Assembly: GCA_037783415.1 (NCBI GenBank)
Contig: JAZGTN010000029.1
Span: 930,001 to 994,000 of the forward strand
Length of the DNA stretch: 64,000 nucleotides
Direction: 5' to 3'
Source of the DNA: Leptasterias polaris
Taxonomy: Eukaryota > Echinodermata > Asteroidea > Forcipulatida > Asteriidae
Shown: one piece after another, positions 1 to 12,800 of the stretch
Layout of the letters: every line of letters begins with the position of its first letter
Position numbering within the stretch: the first letter of the stretch is position 1
The notes under the pieces: model-generated
The model's input: the letters and a program-made list of their open reading frames with translations, nothing else
What the model was told of the DNA's origin: nothing
Database searches by the model: none
Position numbers and translations under genes: made by a program

Positions 1-289
1 TGAAAATTTGGGCTCAATTGGTCATTGAAGTTGCAAGAAAATGATGAAAGAAAAAACACCCTTGTTGTACAAATTAGTGTGCTTTCAGATAGCAATAAAA
101 GGCTTCTGGCCAGAAGTCTTTTATTATTTTAGTGAGAAATTACCTCTTTCTCAAAAACTACGTTACTTCAGAGGGAGTCGTTTCTCACAATGTTTTATAC
201 TATCAACAGCTCTCCGTTGCTCGTTACCAAGTAAGTTTTTAGGCTAATATATATTTTGAGTAATTACCAAACGTGTACAGTGCCTTTAA
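1..289 (-). mobile_element. MITE of the TTAAAGGCACTG family, cut by the window edge
   Basis: The right end is the inverted terminal sequence CAGTGCCTTTAA at about 278-289. The body matches, in reverse orientation, the complete element at 18467-18842 along nearly its whole length. The small open frame inside it at 41-247 is element sequence and not a gene. The other terminus lies outside the window. Confidence 0.8.
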
Positions 290-1357
290 TGAATCTTCAA
301 AGACAATAAAATATGACAACATGGACTTTTTCATTGAAAATAAATATATACTTTATTTCAGCTATTGTTATCTTTATGTATTTACAAACAACAAAAGCCT
401 ACACTCACAATATTTACATTGTAAACAAAATGTCACTACCAACTATTTATATTTTCACATATTTCTGATTAAAAAACAGTTTGTTTTCACAGCCGTAACT
501 TTGGCCCCTGGTTTGGTTATTAATTATCCAACAAAGTTTATTTTGAAAGTTAATACAGAGCAATTTTTTAGTATCTAACTGTTCTTCCAATGAAGATAAC
601 TTTGGGGTTATTCCGTACAACAATAAAAACCCTTTTTCTAAAATTGTTGTGACCCACCCCAAATTTTGATTTTGACTGTTCAATGTATTCTGTGCAGGAA
701 AGAACAAAGTAATGCCTTGATTAAAGCATTTTTTTTAAAAATCAATGCTCTCCCAGCTCAGGAGTTTTCAAAGGCTTTTCGTGGCTTCCAGCATGCCACT
801 TCGTGGTTGAAACAGAAGACGCAATTGGCAACACCACTCACACACAAGCGTGCACTAACTTTAGTTTTTAAAATTATTATATTCATCAGAAACTGAATCA
901 GGATTTCAGTTATTTCTCTAGACCCACCCAAGCACTATTTCAAAAGGAAAAAAAGGGGGACAAAAAAATGAACCCACCCCCCAGTATTTTGTAAATCCGC
1001 TTAATATAAATGATTAAAAGGTACAAATTAGGGTTTGCATTAACACCATGTGTCTAATCTGTCTGATGGGTATGAGTAGTTCTTCTCAGAACCATACATA
1101 CTGGTAAGAGATTATACACATGGTTTTTCCGCAAACCTACAATAATTTTCATTGTACAACTTTTGTTAGGTTGGAAAAGTACATTCCTTTAAAATTATGA
1201 AGAAAGTAATCATCCATTTATAAGCCAATTGCAAGTTAAATTTGAATAATGTCTGGTATTAAATCTCCAATTTGAATTCCCCAAACTAATATTAATCTTG
1301 CTACATCACACAGGGCAAGCCTTTGTACAGCAACCGCAAGATCAGCAAAGACTGCAT

Positions 1358-1391
1358 CCCTTGTTTGTTTGTTTGTTTGTTTGTTTGTTTA
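1358..1391. repeat. (TTTG)n microsatellite
   Basis: About eight uninterrupted copies of a TTTG tetranucleotide. Confidence 0.9.
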
Positions 1392-2068
1392 GATGATCTT
1401 CCTATCAAGGGAACTCGACAAACTCCCACAAGGGGATAAAGGCCAAGCTGGCAACAGCCAATCTCTCTCATACGAACATTGGTTTCACGTCTATGATAAC
1501 GAATTGCACAAATTGATAAATTGTGATTCTGTAACCAGACGACAATACATACACTTGTGCCACACATTATATTGTAAAATGTGAATGGGTGTTTTTGCAG
1601 TTTCTTCATGTAACTACACTTATGGGTCTACCCTTACCATGAGACATAGCAACAGTGGATTAAGTCCGAGGAAGTCAAATTCAGCATTCACTTGTGACTG
1701 AGCAAGGCATTGTACCAGACGTCATTCAAATCTAATTTGCATATTGTACATCCAATGAAAGTTATATTGTTTATCTATATGTATTTTTTTCATATAACAG
1801 CAACTGATTGCGTCTCAAAGCTAGTATATTAGATTGTACTACCCTTTTTCTATAAATAAAAAAACACATCACAGTATTTTTTACACAACCAACATTAACA
1901 TTATTTGTATCTATTGAAGTTCTGGATACCAACGCAAAAATGCACAAAACACAAACAAAGTCCTGAGAATTATTCGCATAGTTTTCAAGTCCACCTTTCA
2001 AGTGACTCTCTGGTACAGGGACCCCAACACAAAAATATTCACAAAATAATAAATTTGCCATCATTAGA

Positions 2069-2165
2069 GCAAGATAGCTCAATTGGTAGAGTGCCGGCAC
2101 GTTAATCTGGAGGAAGCAGGTTCAAGTCCCGATCTAGTCAGTTTTTCTTTGTTCATCCCAAAATT
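2069..2165 (+). mobile_element. tRNA-derived SINE (SINE-B type)
   Basis: It has a tRNA-like head with an A-box (TAGCTCAATTGGTAGAG) and a B-box (GGTTCAAGTCC), then a T-rich tail with TTTGTTCATCCCAAAAT. The same head and tail recur near 43468-43560 and 56605-56720, and in reverse near 19935-20010. Shared non-tRNA tails mark a SINE, not a functional tRNA gene. Confidence 0.75.
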
Positions 2166-2994
2166 ATTTTAAAAGAAGGAAAAAAATAAAATTAAAATAA
2201 TCCAAGTGTGGAATCACATATAAAAAAACCAATTATAATTTGTTCCTTTACGATTGCTCTTCACTGAGTTTCATTGATAAACCTTAGATCCTGGAAAGCC
2301 CTTCTGAAGACAAAAAAGGGCATTTCAAGACCGCACTTTTTGGCTAGGAAAGCACTAATTTCAAATAAATAAGCCATTTGCAAGTTGCATTTGAACAATA
2401 TCTTGCGCAATGACCTGCTTAGTCACAAGTTACTGCATAACTTTGAATTCCTCAGACTATACAGACAGTTGCTATGTCACGTGATTTGGGAAAGCTTTTG
2501 TGTTGTTATGGAAGAACAACCATAAACAATTTTGAATGAATGTGCAAGGCACAATGGCACCCGGGTTTGCGCATCTTGAGGTTGCTATACAAAAGCTTGC
2601 CCCTAACCACTTGACATACATGCCGCAACTGTCTCTAGTCCATAGCCTGAAAAATTCAAATTTAAGTGGTTAAACTTGTTACTAAGCAAGTCATTGTACC
2701 AGATGATATTCAAGTCCAACTCGCAATATGACTTTGCAACTTCACTGCCATTGGCAATCTTCAATAAAATACAATCTTACCTGATGTCCAACACTAATCA
2801 AAACCTGGAATTCATTTTTTGCTTATACAACTAACTGGCCAAGGAAAGAACATTAATACTTTTTTAATGTAGCTAAACAATAGCAAATAATATAATCACT
2901 ATAAATGTACACAGGTTTCCTCAATCATTTTGTCACGAGCATGACTCCAAAGATTACCTCAATTCTTCCACAGCAGACTGCTCAGCAACAAGGT

Positions 2995-3160
2995 TTTAGC
3001 CAGGATTTGGTAAAAGGGTGTCCAAATCTGCTGGAAATTTAAAAACTGGGTGTCCAAATTGTTCACTTACAATACATTTACATGTAAATGACAGATGAAA
3101 CAGGGTGTCCAAATTTAAAACAGGGTGTCCAAAAGACACCCAGACACCCCTCTGGCTAAC
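2995..3160. repeat. Dispersed repeat with GGGTGTCCAAA motifs
   Basis: Four GGGTGTCCAAA words lie between TTTTAGCCAGGATTTGG and a near-inverted CTCTGGCTAACA at the right end. It looks like a small inverted-repeat element. No coding potential is seen. Confidence 0.45.
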
Positions 3161-3825
3161 ACTATGCTCAGCAAAAAAGTGACAATAATATATTAACCAA
3201 CCAACTATACATTTTCACACAAGGTTGCACATAATACTTCACACAAAGTTAATATTTTTTAGGGAAAGAAATTGAGAAATGAAAATTACCAAGTCTTTGA
3301 TATATTTTGTAATAGTTATATCAAAATTAAGTCTGCTGTCATTTCATAATAATCATGAGACTAAAGTATCCTTAAAGATGTGGTGAGATAAAGAAAATGC
3401 TAAGGTCAAGGGTCATCACTAATGGGACAATATCTGCTGTTATAATTTAAGGCTCTCCAATTGAGTCAATATTTTAGAAGTACACAACAAGCATTGGGTT
3501 ATTTGAACTTTGCAACAAATTACGTATTCTGTCTGCATTTTTAAATATTAATGCCACACACTGTCAATATTGCATTTAACCTCAAAAATATATCATGCTT
3601 TTCCGAATACCCAAACTTTCACTTTCAGAACAAGGGTCACTTGAATTGACACTTTTGACCTGTTACAATGTAACTCAGGCAAAACCAGGGGATGGATTAT
3701 TGCAAATTTTGGGATGAGGATAAAGGGATCAACTAATATCGAGTGGGACTTGGTATGAGTAAGGGGTGGGATATACTTGCTGTCCCTAGGATAGCATCCA
3801 CATCATGTGCAGCTTTGAAGAAGTT

Positions 3826-4115
3826 GAATCATGTGTTTCTCTATGGAAAGTTGTACTGGAAAAGAACAAGAGATGAAAGATATGTGAGAAACTTTGATCA
3901 CAAAGGCCGGAAATCCATGTGTCCGTCATGCGTTGTGCATAATGTGTGATGCGCAATGCGTACAAATGAAACTACATGCCGAGAAATGCACACAATTCCA
4001 TGTATTCGTATTGCTTCTCAATGTGTGTTTCTCAATGGCAAGCTGTACTGGAAAAGAACAAGAGATGAAAGATATGTAAGACACTTTGATCACAAAGGCC
4101 GGAAATCCATGTGTC
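3826..4115. repeat. Direct duplication, spacing about 191 bp
   Basis: A block of about 85 bases that includes GTACTGGAAAAGAACAAGAG occurs at about 3834-3921 and again at about 4025-4112 with few changes. Short open frames in both copies are by-products. Confidence 0.8.
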
Positions 4116-4708
4116 TGTATTACGTACTGCGTTATCCGTAAAATTATGTGCATAGCTTGGTATGTATTTTCATTTTTAAGGACTGCGCACTATGCATTAC
4201 GCACACATGGATTATATAAGCTTAAACCTCATAGGAATAGAACATTGATAACAATTAGCTCAGTTAAAGTTGTTGTCCCTGTGGACATAGAGTATCAATT
4301 ATACCATGTGACATGCCTGTATGGCAAAACCAGATCAGCCATTGAAGAAAACCAATAACTACCATACAGCTAAAAATGGCAGCACGCATGAAATGCCTCA
4401 AAGTAGATATGAACAGAAAACTACACACAGAGTGTTCTCTGGCTTTGATTTCCGTGCTAAATCTTTGCCATGTTCCCTATTAGTATACTTTTATATCATA
4501 TCGTTCGGGTCATGACACAGTGACTAGTTTTGTAATCTGCAAGCCTAAATATACCTGTGTAGCGGATATGAAGAAGAAATGTCAGTATATGTGGAAGGAA
4601 AACCCCAAGTAGGGAAACTTGCGCCGTCACGCAGGGACTGAAAACCCAATCCACATGCAAAGCTCCTGCCCAGAATTCATAACGAAATGAAAGGCAAGAA
4701 AGAAACTA

Positions 4709-7700
4709 CTACGCCAACCTGACAAAGGTTGCCTGCAGTTGCACTGAAACAAAATAAGATGCCTTCACATTCTATGGCATGTTGTGGCAGAGCGAATAAG
4801 AGCACCGGACTCAACCTCTGGTGTTTCTGATCAGCAGAGAGTGGGTTCGAGTCCCGGCCAAGGCACTTGATACTTTACCACAATTGCTTTGTCCTTTGGA
4901 CGGGACATTAAGCCAAAGGTTCCGTGTACTAGGCTTGGTAGTGCACGTAAAAGAACCCAGAACACTTATCGTGCAAGAGTAGGGGTTAACCGTGGTGTTT
5001 CTGGCACACATAGCAAGCACCCTTGTTTACAGGTTTCCTCAGACTTGCGAGTTACAGTGTCGGATTAAGTTCACTTATGAGGCATCCTTGGTTTCATTAC
5101 CAGAAATGTATAATACTAAATACCTTCTCTGTAACCCAGAGCAACAGCCAGACTCAGCGGTGAATGTCCTCCTTCAGTCTGTACAGTCAGATCAGCACCA
5201 GCCTCTAGCAGCAGACGGACACACAGCGGATGGTTATTGTAGACTGCGTACAGCAATGGCGTTCCTTCATTCTAAACATCAATTTCAATCAAGATAATTA
5301 TCAGAATGTGATCAGCCAACTGCAGGGTTCCCACCACTTTCTGATCTGTATTTACTTTTATCATTCACTTCACTTCCTCAGATTCTTGAGACAAACCTTT
5401 CAAATCTAGTAAACACAGCTGGTAGTTCGCTTTACAAATATTGGTGGGTTTACAAAAACACAAATACATTCAGTGTACATTAGATAGTTGTTATACTCCA
5501 GTAAAAGCATTTTAACAAGATTAAAAAGATAGTTTATTATCTGATGCATTTGCAATTATATAATTTGATAGTATTTGACACACGGCAATCCAGTGGGTGT
5601 TGATTCTGAAAAGCGCAGTATACTAATTCAGTATTAACATACTTTTTTCATAGACTAAATGAGTGCAATGTTTAACTGAATCGGGGGTAACTTTATCGAT
5701 GTGAATGCCAAACGCGATTGATGTGTCAGAGAAAAAAGCAATAACAATAAACATTTTACCATATCAAGTTTGTTGACATCTGCTCCATCTGACAGCAACA
5801 AACGGACAATCTCCAGACACCCAGAGCTGCTCGCGTACGCGAGAGCCGTTTCCCCCTCGTCACTCTCCCGCATCAAGTCCGCTTCATTGCCCAAGAGATA
5901 CTTGACGATATCCGTCTGCTGGTGAGCACACGCCCACATCAGGGGGGTGCGGCCCAACAGGTCCGACTCATTTATCTCACATTCTTCTTGGAGCTTCTCC
6001 TCCATGGTGGCTATCTCGCCTTGGGCTGCCAGCTGATGGACCGTCAGATCTGAATCGGATTCAAGATAGTAGAAATGTAAGCTCTTAATGACCCTTTTCA
6101 TTTGGGCCTTGAGCTTCACTGAAACTCTCAGCTCCTGAGGAGTATGCAGCACCAGCAGCCAAATGGGCACACAGGTTGCTACTATTCAGATTGACAATCT
6201 CTACCAAGTATGTAACTCATCAAAGTATTAATCAATCACAAGAACCATCTCTATCTTCACAGATACCCATTTACTCCAGGGAGATGAAAAGCAACAATAG
6301 TGACGTGTCTAGCCCAGGGACACATGTGCCAGGACTAGAAACTGTCCAACCACAAATAACCTAGCTGTAAGGGCAGAGATGGCTCTTGTTATTGAATTCA
6401 GCTTGATGTGCTACATACTTGGCAGCACAGGCTGTACTCCTCAAGGAGGTGACACAGTTTAAGGAATGAAATAAATGGCCCTTTGACCGGGGTTAGAATG
6501 TTCATTCACCATGAGCACCGAAATTGGCTGTAACCAGTGCTATACAAATATCAATATTTTTTATTTAAAAAAACAACATCAAAACTTATTATGACAACTG
6601 ACAGAGAAACTAATAAGGGCAGCTTCCAAACTCACTATAGAGACTGGTTGGTGTGACACTCTGGATATTTCCTCGCTTGGTATTTGTCATCGTTATCTGC
6701 AACTGTAAACAATAACAAGATAAAAGATCAAGTTGAGTTTTAGGCCAGAGTACAGTGTAGTTTGAACAACCTCTTACCACTTCATTTCATGTTCATCGAT
6801 ACTTGAGACAGTTCATCCATTCTGATTGGTCGTGAGGAGATCACGTGGCCATGTTTAATCGTAATATATAAACATGGTGAGGAGTGCTTAAACATGGCCC
6901 GAGGAAATTAGTGAAAAGAGGGCCCTATCAGCGTGCAAATTCAACAACCCAAATTAAGTTGGTAGGTCACATATTTCTCTAGTGCAAGTTTCAAACTTGC
7001 GTGCATATTAGTTTGAAACTAAAGCGCTCGAGGTGCTACTTTGCGCTCAACATGGAAAGAAATTCAATTCCAAATCGAGGCAAAACTGTCACATTCATTC
7101 TCAACTATTGAAGGTTTTGGATGTTATAACGGAAAGGTGTTGATAAATGGCAATAAAAGCGTGGTGACTCAGTCATAAACGGCCATTTAAAAACCTTGTA
7201 GCCGTGGATAAACACAGTCATGACCCTGACCTCACCACCACTCTTTTATTCCCTTATTGTAAGACATGTTGCTACTACACAGATACTGACAGCTCTTCTA
7301 GATCACTTGCGAAATTTCACAAACGTCACATAAAAGTTTTTGTTGGAAAACACGCTCATACACGGCCATCGTTTGCGTTGTTTGCCAGGGTGGAAAACAA
7401 CAATCTAACTAAAATCTTCCATGTGCAATATCCTTACCCTCATTGGGGAATAACTGGACTTGCTGGATTTACTGGATGATGATGATCTACTGGGACAAAC
7501 TTGCTTCAAGGTCGGCAACAAATTCCTTGTCTCTGAAATTAGAAAATCCCCTAAAAAGGTTTAATGACTGTGTACTAAAATTTTATCTTATTAATGTTTA
7601 CTCAACTGTATCAGGCATGATATTTGGTGCTTGGAAAAAAGTAGGAAAATAATGTTTGTGCACAAGGGCTGACCTACTTGTTCATATGGTGCATGGTTTA

Positions 7701-8384
7701 ATATATTTTTTCAGGCTATTTAATCACCATTTTCCTGATTTTTCCTAGGGCAAAAAAATCGGAAATCAGACTAAAGTAGGAAGAATATCATGCCTGCTCT
7801 ATAAATTTAAATTGTAAGCTTCAAATATAATTCTGAGATCAGGTTGGCTCGATCAGTGGTTTCTTGAAAAAGCTTTCTGTGCATAATGTCAATGCTATGG
7901 GGGGGGGGGGGCGGGGTGTGCCTCTGACCCCTCCACACTTTTGCTTTGCCCCTCCCTTGCCCCTTACAAATTGTAGAGTCAGGCACTACCCGTCTGTGCC
8001 AGAATCCCTTCAGGGTGAGACTAATAGTGTATGTGGATTCTGTCTAGAAAATTTAGATGTACCTGGACACATGACAGACTGGACCTCCAGGTCTGAGCTT
8101 GCCTGGTCCTGGTCACTGAGTGAATTCAGCACTCTGTCCACTGCCATCATGGAGGGTTGGACATGTACAATGGCCGGACGGTTGCTGTAATCGATGGGTA
8201 TGTTGACCATTGTTGAAGCTACCTGACCCTTATTCTCAGAGGTCACAGTGACCTGCTGGTGTGTCTGGTAACCAGCCATAGGAAGTGGACTGGTGACCAA
8301 GTGTAAGCTTGTGGGCTGGACTCGATTTGGTGCAGACGTGGAGCTTGCAGCTACGGGGATGGCGTGAAGACGATCTTGGTTCAT
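4709..8384 (-). CDS. ANKRA2: ANKRA2/RFXANK-type ankyrin-repeat transcription cofactor
   Basis: Coding exons, 5' to 3' on the minus strand: 8384-8063, 7532-7438, 6702-6636, 6049-5760, 5271-5124, 4743-4709. All splice phases agree and give 318 aa (human ANKRA2 is 313). Exon 1 carries the conserved SSDLEVQSV stretch, exon 2 is serine-rich and ends SYSPMR, and exon 3 has MTNTKRGN; these align with vertebrate NSDLEVASV, HFSPIK and LTNKHRGN as I recall them. Four ankyrin repeats follow from about residue 163 ([58 protein letters not shown]). In vertebrates this family binds PxLPx-[IL] motifs in partners such as RFX5/RFX7, class IIa HDACs and megalin, in nucleus or cytoplasm. The last exon is the weakest part: it has an excellent acceptor and begins VQ as expected, but then diverges and stops early. 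An upstream non-coding exon is probable near 9376-9475. Confidence 0.9.
4778..5085 (+). mobile_element. SINE with type II tRNA-like head (SINE-A)
   Basis: The head reads as a Ser/Leu-like tRNA with a long variable arm (CTGGTGTTTCTGATCAGCAG) and B-box GGTTCGAGTCCCGG. It is followed by a body with GTCCTTTGGACGGGACATTA and AAAAGAACCCAGAACACTTA. Other copies lie at about 24185-24535, 32045-32395 and, reversed, 55600-55860. It sits in the last intron of ANKRA2. Confidence 0.85.
6100..6350 (-). mobile_element. SINE-like repeat upstream of an ANKRA2 exon
   Basis: It shares CCAAATGGGCACACAGGTTG, GATACCCATTTACTCC and a clock of similar words with the copy at 60060-60265, whose reverse strand has a B-box-like GGTTTGAATCCCGG. 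It explains the false N-terminal extension of the open frame that contains the exon at 6049-5760. Confidence 0.6.
7898..7912. repeat. Poly-G tract
   Basis: Homopolymer G run beside ANKRA2 exon 1 on the plus strand. Length is likely uncertain in the assembly. Confidence 0.8.
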
Positions 8385-8413
8385 GGCTTTCGAGACTGAT
8401 TCAATCTCACCTA
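8385..8413 (-). other. ANKRA2: ANKRA2 5' untranslated part of the first coding exon
   Basis: A splice acceptor (GATGATTTCCAG) ends at 8414 on the minus strand, 29 bases upstream of the start codon at 8384. This implies at least one more upstream non-coding exon. Confidence 0.6.
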
Positions 8414-9375
8414 CTGGAAATCATCTGATGATTAAAAGATGGAAGGTTACATTTTTGACAAAAATAATCCTCAAAGAAAAACAATTAGAGCAATCACTAG
8501 GTATCCAAAGATTTGAGGCATTAAATTTACTGCAAACTTAATTTGTATGTTCTTTCCGTAGTTCTTTTTTATACAATCATTGCAACCAGTCTTTTCCTGT
8601 AATTATTTTGGATATAATTTCTGTATACAATTTATGGGTTTGCTGATAATTTTTTTTAAATGGGTGGTGAAAACGGGTTAAATTTGGTGCAATCAGTCTT
8701 AAATTTACAGTCACGGACTGCCCATTATGATGAAAATTAATAAGGTTTACAATTTTGTTTTAATGCAACAACACCTTAAATTTCCATGCTCTCGCATACG
8801 TCTAAACAATGAAAATAAAATATAAAAAAATATAATTTTTCTTATATGATTGGGCAATTCAAGTTTGAAAAGGTCCTTTTTAAACCAAATTTTTTTTGGG
8901 AAAAGAGGGTACAACTTAACTACAAGAGAAAAAACAAAACCAAACAACAATGAAACATGACACAATAAAAAGTATAAATCAGCAATCAGCAATTTCACTT
9001 AATTTTGTTAACTAACCTTTTTTTGGTTTCTCCTTATGAAAGTTTTCTTTCCTTATCTATTCTTATAGTCGCGTTCCCTAACATACATTGCAACAGATCC
9101 ACCCATTTTATCATCATTCGGGGTCAACATACCAATAAAACTACATCAAAAACGTAGTGACTAGTACAGTGACTTTCAATTGTCATGACTTTCAATTGTC
9201 ATGATTGTTCAACAACAAAGTTCACTCAACTCAAGCAGAGAGGAATGCCGGTTTAGCCAAAATAATCACAGTATACTCACATGGAAATGATGCAACCAAT
9301 TGCTCCCTAAAGCTACTTCTGATTTCCTATAATTTAATCGATACACTGATAGTGATAATGAAGGTTTTCGTACCT

Positions 9376-9475
9376 CTTTGATGACCGCTATAGTTTGCGG
9401 ACTTTCAACAATTACAAGCCTCCTCTCAAACCTCTCGATCCCCGGGGCCAACCAGCTGTTCGATCGAGCGATCGC
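9376..9475 (-). other. ANKRA2: Probable ANKRA2 5' untranslated exon
   Basis: On the minus strand a GC-richer stretch with CGATCGCTCGATCG-type CpG words runs into a consensus donor (AAAGAG then GTACGA) at 9376/9375. Its position upstream of the acceptor at 8413 fits a first exon. The transcription start is not defined by sequence alone. Confidence 0.4.
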
Positions 9476-9800
9476 AAAACTCTTGGTTTTTTTTTACAAG
9501 TAGTCTGGTACCACCAAGATAAAAAGTGGTGAAGCCTGGAAATTATTGCAGGGGGTAAGATACCTGACACATATTTAACCTCGAACTCAAATACCTCGAA
9601 ACCATTTAATAAAATGAATGTAGTGTATGGTGTAATTCTGGGGACGAGGAACTATTTCACGGATTTTTTGTTTTCACTTCATGAATTAATTTACACTGGA
9701 ACGCGGAAGTCCTCGTTGACATAAATAAATGCACGGGAACAAATCTAAACTGGACGGACACAGAGCTAGGCTAGCTGCATCACACGCGAGGTATTTTTGC
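9476..9800. promoter_or_regulatory. Probable divergent promoter region between ANKRA2 and CSK
   Basis: The region separates the likely minus-strand first exon of ANKRA2 from plus-strand CpG-bearing sequence at about 9700-9790 that ends in a possible donor (CACGCGAG then GTATTT). The latter could be the CSK first exon. No TATA box in a convincing position was found. This is inference from geometry. Confidence 0.3.
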
Positions 9801-12800
9801 ACAGCCGGCAAACTTGTTTTAGTGCTACCATTTGTGTGAGTATTTTTTTCTCTTTTGCAGTAACGTTATTGATGAAAAGTGGAACAAATCGAGACTTGGC
9901 AATTTACAATGTTTTGTTTTTGAATGTAATGCAAATCAATGCTTAAATTGCGAGTGCATCCCCAAAATGACACCCTGCCTGAATTTAGAATATCAATGAC
10001 AATGGATGGAGAAGGACAATTTGTTTCCTTCCCCCATGATATCTGATTGAGAAAACCAACTGACGCTGGACAGTCGCATTGTACCATCTTGACAATGACA
10101 GTAGACTGTAGAGCAGATGTCTACAAATAAATACATGATTTTTTTTTTTTTTAGTCATTAGTAGTAGTACGTGTCAAAACTGACATCATTTTTTATATGA
10201 TTTTACTAGAGTAGTAACATTAATTTGGTCATGGTTAGTGCATTCTCTATGGTTAGTGTGTCACAGTGTCTGTGTGTAGCTGATGGTACCACTAATACTA
10301 TTTTGTCTGTGAATTCGAAAATGAATGATGATTAATAATACCCCAAATAATTATATAATTTTTGTTAATAATTATAATAATTTAATGTTGAATATTGGTA
10401 TTAATTATTATTTATTAATACAGATTACAGGATTGGTACAATACAAATTACAAGGCTACAAAAAAATGGTTTAATTTAGTCTGAAACTTAGGCTTGGTTT
10501 ATGAAGTTCCTACTGGAACCGCTTAGTCTGAGAAATATTTCCTTCTGAAATGAAGACTTCATATTAAAGAAAACTGTGTCTGAAAAAAAAGAAAAAAAGA
10601 AGAAAAAACCGCAATCAGCTTATTTTGGTAGTTACAACCAAAATTAAGAACACCGGTTAACATGCTGAAAATTGTGCATGTTTTTTTCACTATTATTTCC
10701 TGACTCATAATGCAACAGAAAACCCCAAAATCTTAACACTCACAGGTTTTTTATTTCATTTCACACAAAGCATGAAAACTGTCTGTGACTATTTAATTTT
10801 TGGTTAGCTTTACCAACAAAGGTATTACATGTTTGTACAGTCGGTTTTTCTTCAAGTGGTACATCGTCAGCTATGTGATAATGACTGGAGCACAAATTAT
10901 TTAATATCACTTGTATGCACTAATGTTTTAAAGCCCAAATCAAACTAAGAATTGTCTTATCTTAGTGGACATAATTTATTTAACGACTAAAAAGAAGTGT
11001 CAATAACATCATGGTTAGATTCTGTACTCTTTCCTGCATCTGCAATGATGAGCCAAGCCAAAATATTTGAATTTAAGGTTTAATAAGTTTGAGTACCTAC
11101 CACCTGTGGTCTGAAAAATGAAAATACATGAGATTTCAATGATTCTTAAAATTAAACAACAAAGTTGAACAAAATATAAAAGTGTGCAGTATTTACTTTT
11201 TCCCCAAATTTTATTAACCACAGCCTAGATTTGGTACTGCCTATACATGATACTTCCTTGAAGCAAAGGGCTCCATGCACCAGGTAATTGCCTTGGTGCC
11301 CTTAATGTTTTCTCACAATAAAGGAAAACTATGGAAAAACACCTTCTCTTTACAAGAATGAAGTATCCAGGCCTTTACACTTGGTAACAAGCTCGGATAA
11401 TTCAAACACTTTTACAACAATCAAAATAGATGTCTTTTTGACAGCAGTGTCATCCACATTTTCATTAGGCCTATATGTAATTCACAATCCTCCATGTCTG
11501 CCGTGCATCAATGAACTTGAATTAATTTGATGTGCAGCAGATAATAAGTGCAGTCAAGCATTGCATCGCAAGATGCACTTTACCACCAACAATTATATTT
11601 AATTAGTCTGGAAAATTCATTATCAGGTAAGGTTTGAAACAGAGAGAGGATGTCTCCTTAAATTTCAGAAAATTTCATAGAAAAAAGTTCAAAGTTACTA
11701 AAAAATATCTTAGCCTTTTAGTCTGCACTTAAAACAGACACGGAACACTGTGACAGGTTGTGGTTGGTGCTGTACAGCAGTGGCGAATCAAGGGGGATCC
11801 ATAAAGGGAAACCCCCATCCCCCACCTCGCTTCCAATCTAATCCCCCAATCTCCAGCAAGCACCTGCTACACTGTAGGCATATTGAACAAATTTACAGTT
11901 TACTGTAGGCTGTGTGAAGGTTATAAATGTACAGTCTTAAATGTAGGCTGTACACAATGTACAGTCTCTTGAGAGGAATTTTCTGGGTATGTGTATTCCC
12001 CAGAAAAATTTGTTTTAAAGGACCTTTTCAAACTTTAATTGCCAAATCATATGCTGAAACACTTTTGGGAAGATTGGGTGGTTTCCATGCAGAGCTTTTA
12101 AAAGAAGTTTAAACCCTTACAAAAATTGCTAACATGATGGATGCAAAGTGTTAGGCCTACCCTTTAGGCCTATTGTGTTTTCCTTTCACATTGGCAGAGA
12201 TCCCAGGGTGAGTTTAAGTTCACAGGAAAATAATTGCAAGAATGATTGATTCACCTAACATTTTTTCAATTACTTAAAAAAAAAAGTTTTATTGATGACA
12301 TCTGGTAATGGTTACCAAATGATGTACAGTACTAGACTGCATTACTTTCTTCATACTTGGACAATGTGGAATGTGAACTGAATTTTAACAAGTTCTTACT
12401 GTACAGTGAAATGAGTACGTTTTGAAGTCTTGAGTAGAAAAAGTGTTAATTTTGTGTGTACAGTGTAGTTTGACATCACAGCATTTAAGCACGTTTTTAT
12501 CCTTTTTTCTTGCTAGCTTGCCAGCATTTATTCCAAAAAGATTGTTCCTTGCTTGTGTAGTTTAACCAGGTGTTTTAGGCCTACATTGAGTGTAGGGTGA
12601 CTATTTCAACTAAATGAGTGGACAAGGTTGAAAAACTCTACACTACATTGTAGGCCAACACTTTTTACAGACTATGCGCACTATATACAGGTTTCTATTT
12701 CATTTTATAATATCCATGGCTGACTGCAAATGAAAAGCCTGCTCTACATGGATAAAGGAACTTTCTTCAATGGTTTGGTTTTTCAACAAAACTTCATTAT

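Larger units (their letters stand above)
290..4708. other. Downstream flank of ANKRA2 without a recognisable gene
   Basis: No open frame here has family resemblance or splice-consistent neighbours. It contains a TTTG microsatellite (about 1358-1391), a tRNA-derived SINE (about 2069-2165), a dispersed repeat with the word GGGTGTCCAAA (about 2995-3160) and a direct duplication (about 3826-4115). The 3' untranslated region of ANKRA2 must start at 4708 and run leftward, but I could not fix its poly(A) site. Confidence 0.6.

Noticed and set aside
2069..2140. Functional tRNA gene
   Set aside because: A tRNA-like head with A and B boxes exists, but the cloverleaf is imperfect and the tail is shared with other copies, as expected for a SINE. 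The same reasoning applies at 4778, 25105 and 56605.
6050..6170. N-terminal extension of the ankyrin open frame
   Set aside because: The upstream part overlaps a dispersed repeat, and an acceptor at 6050/6049 joins in phase to the upstream exon 6702-6636.
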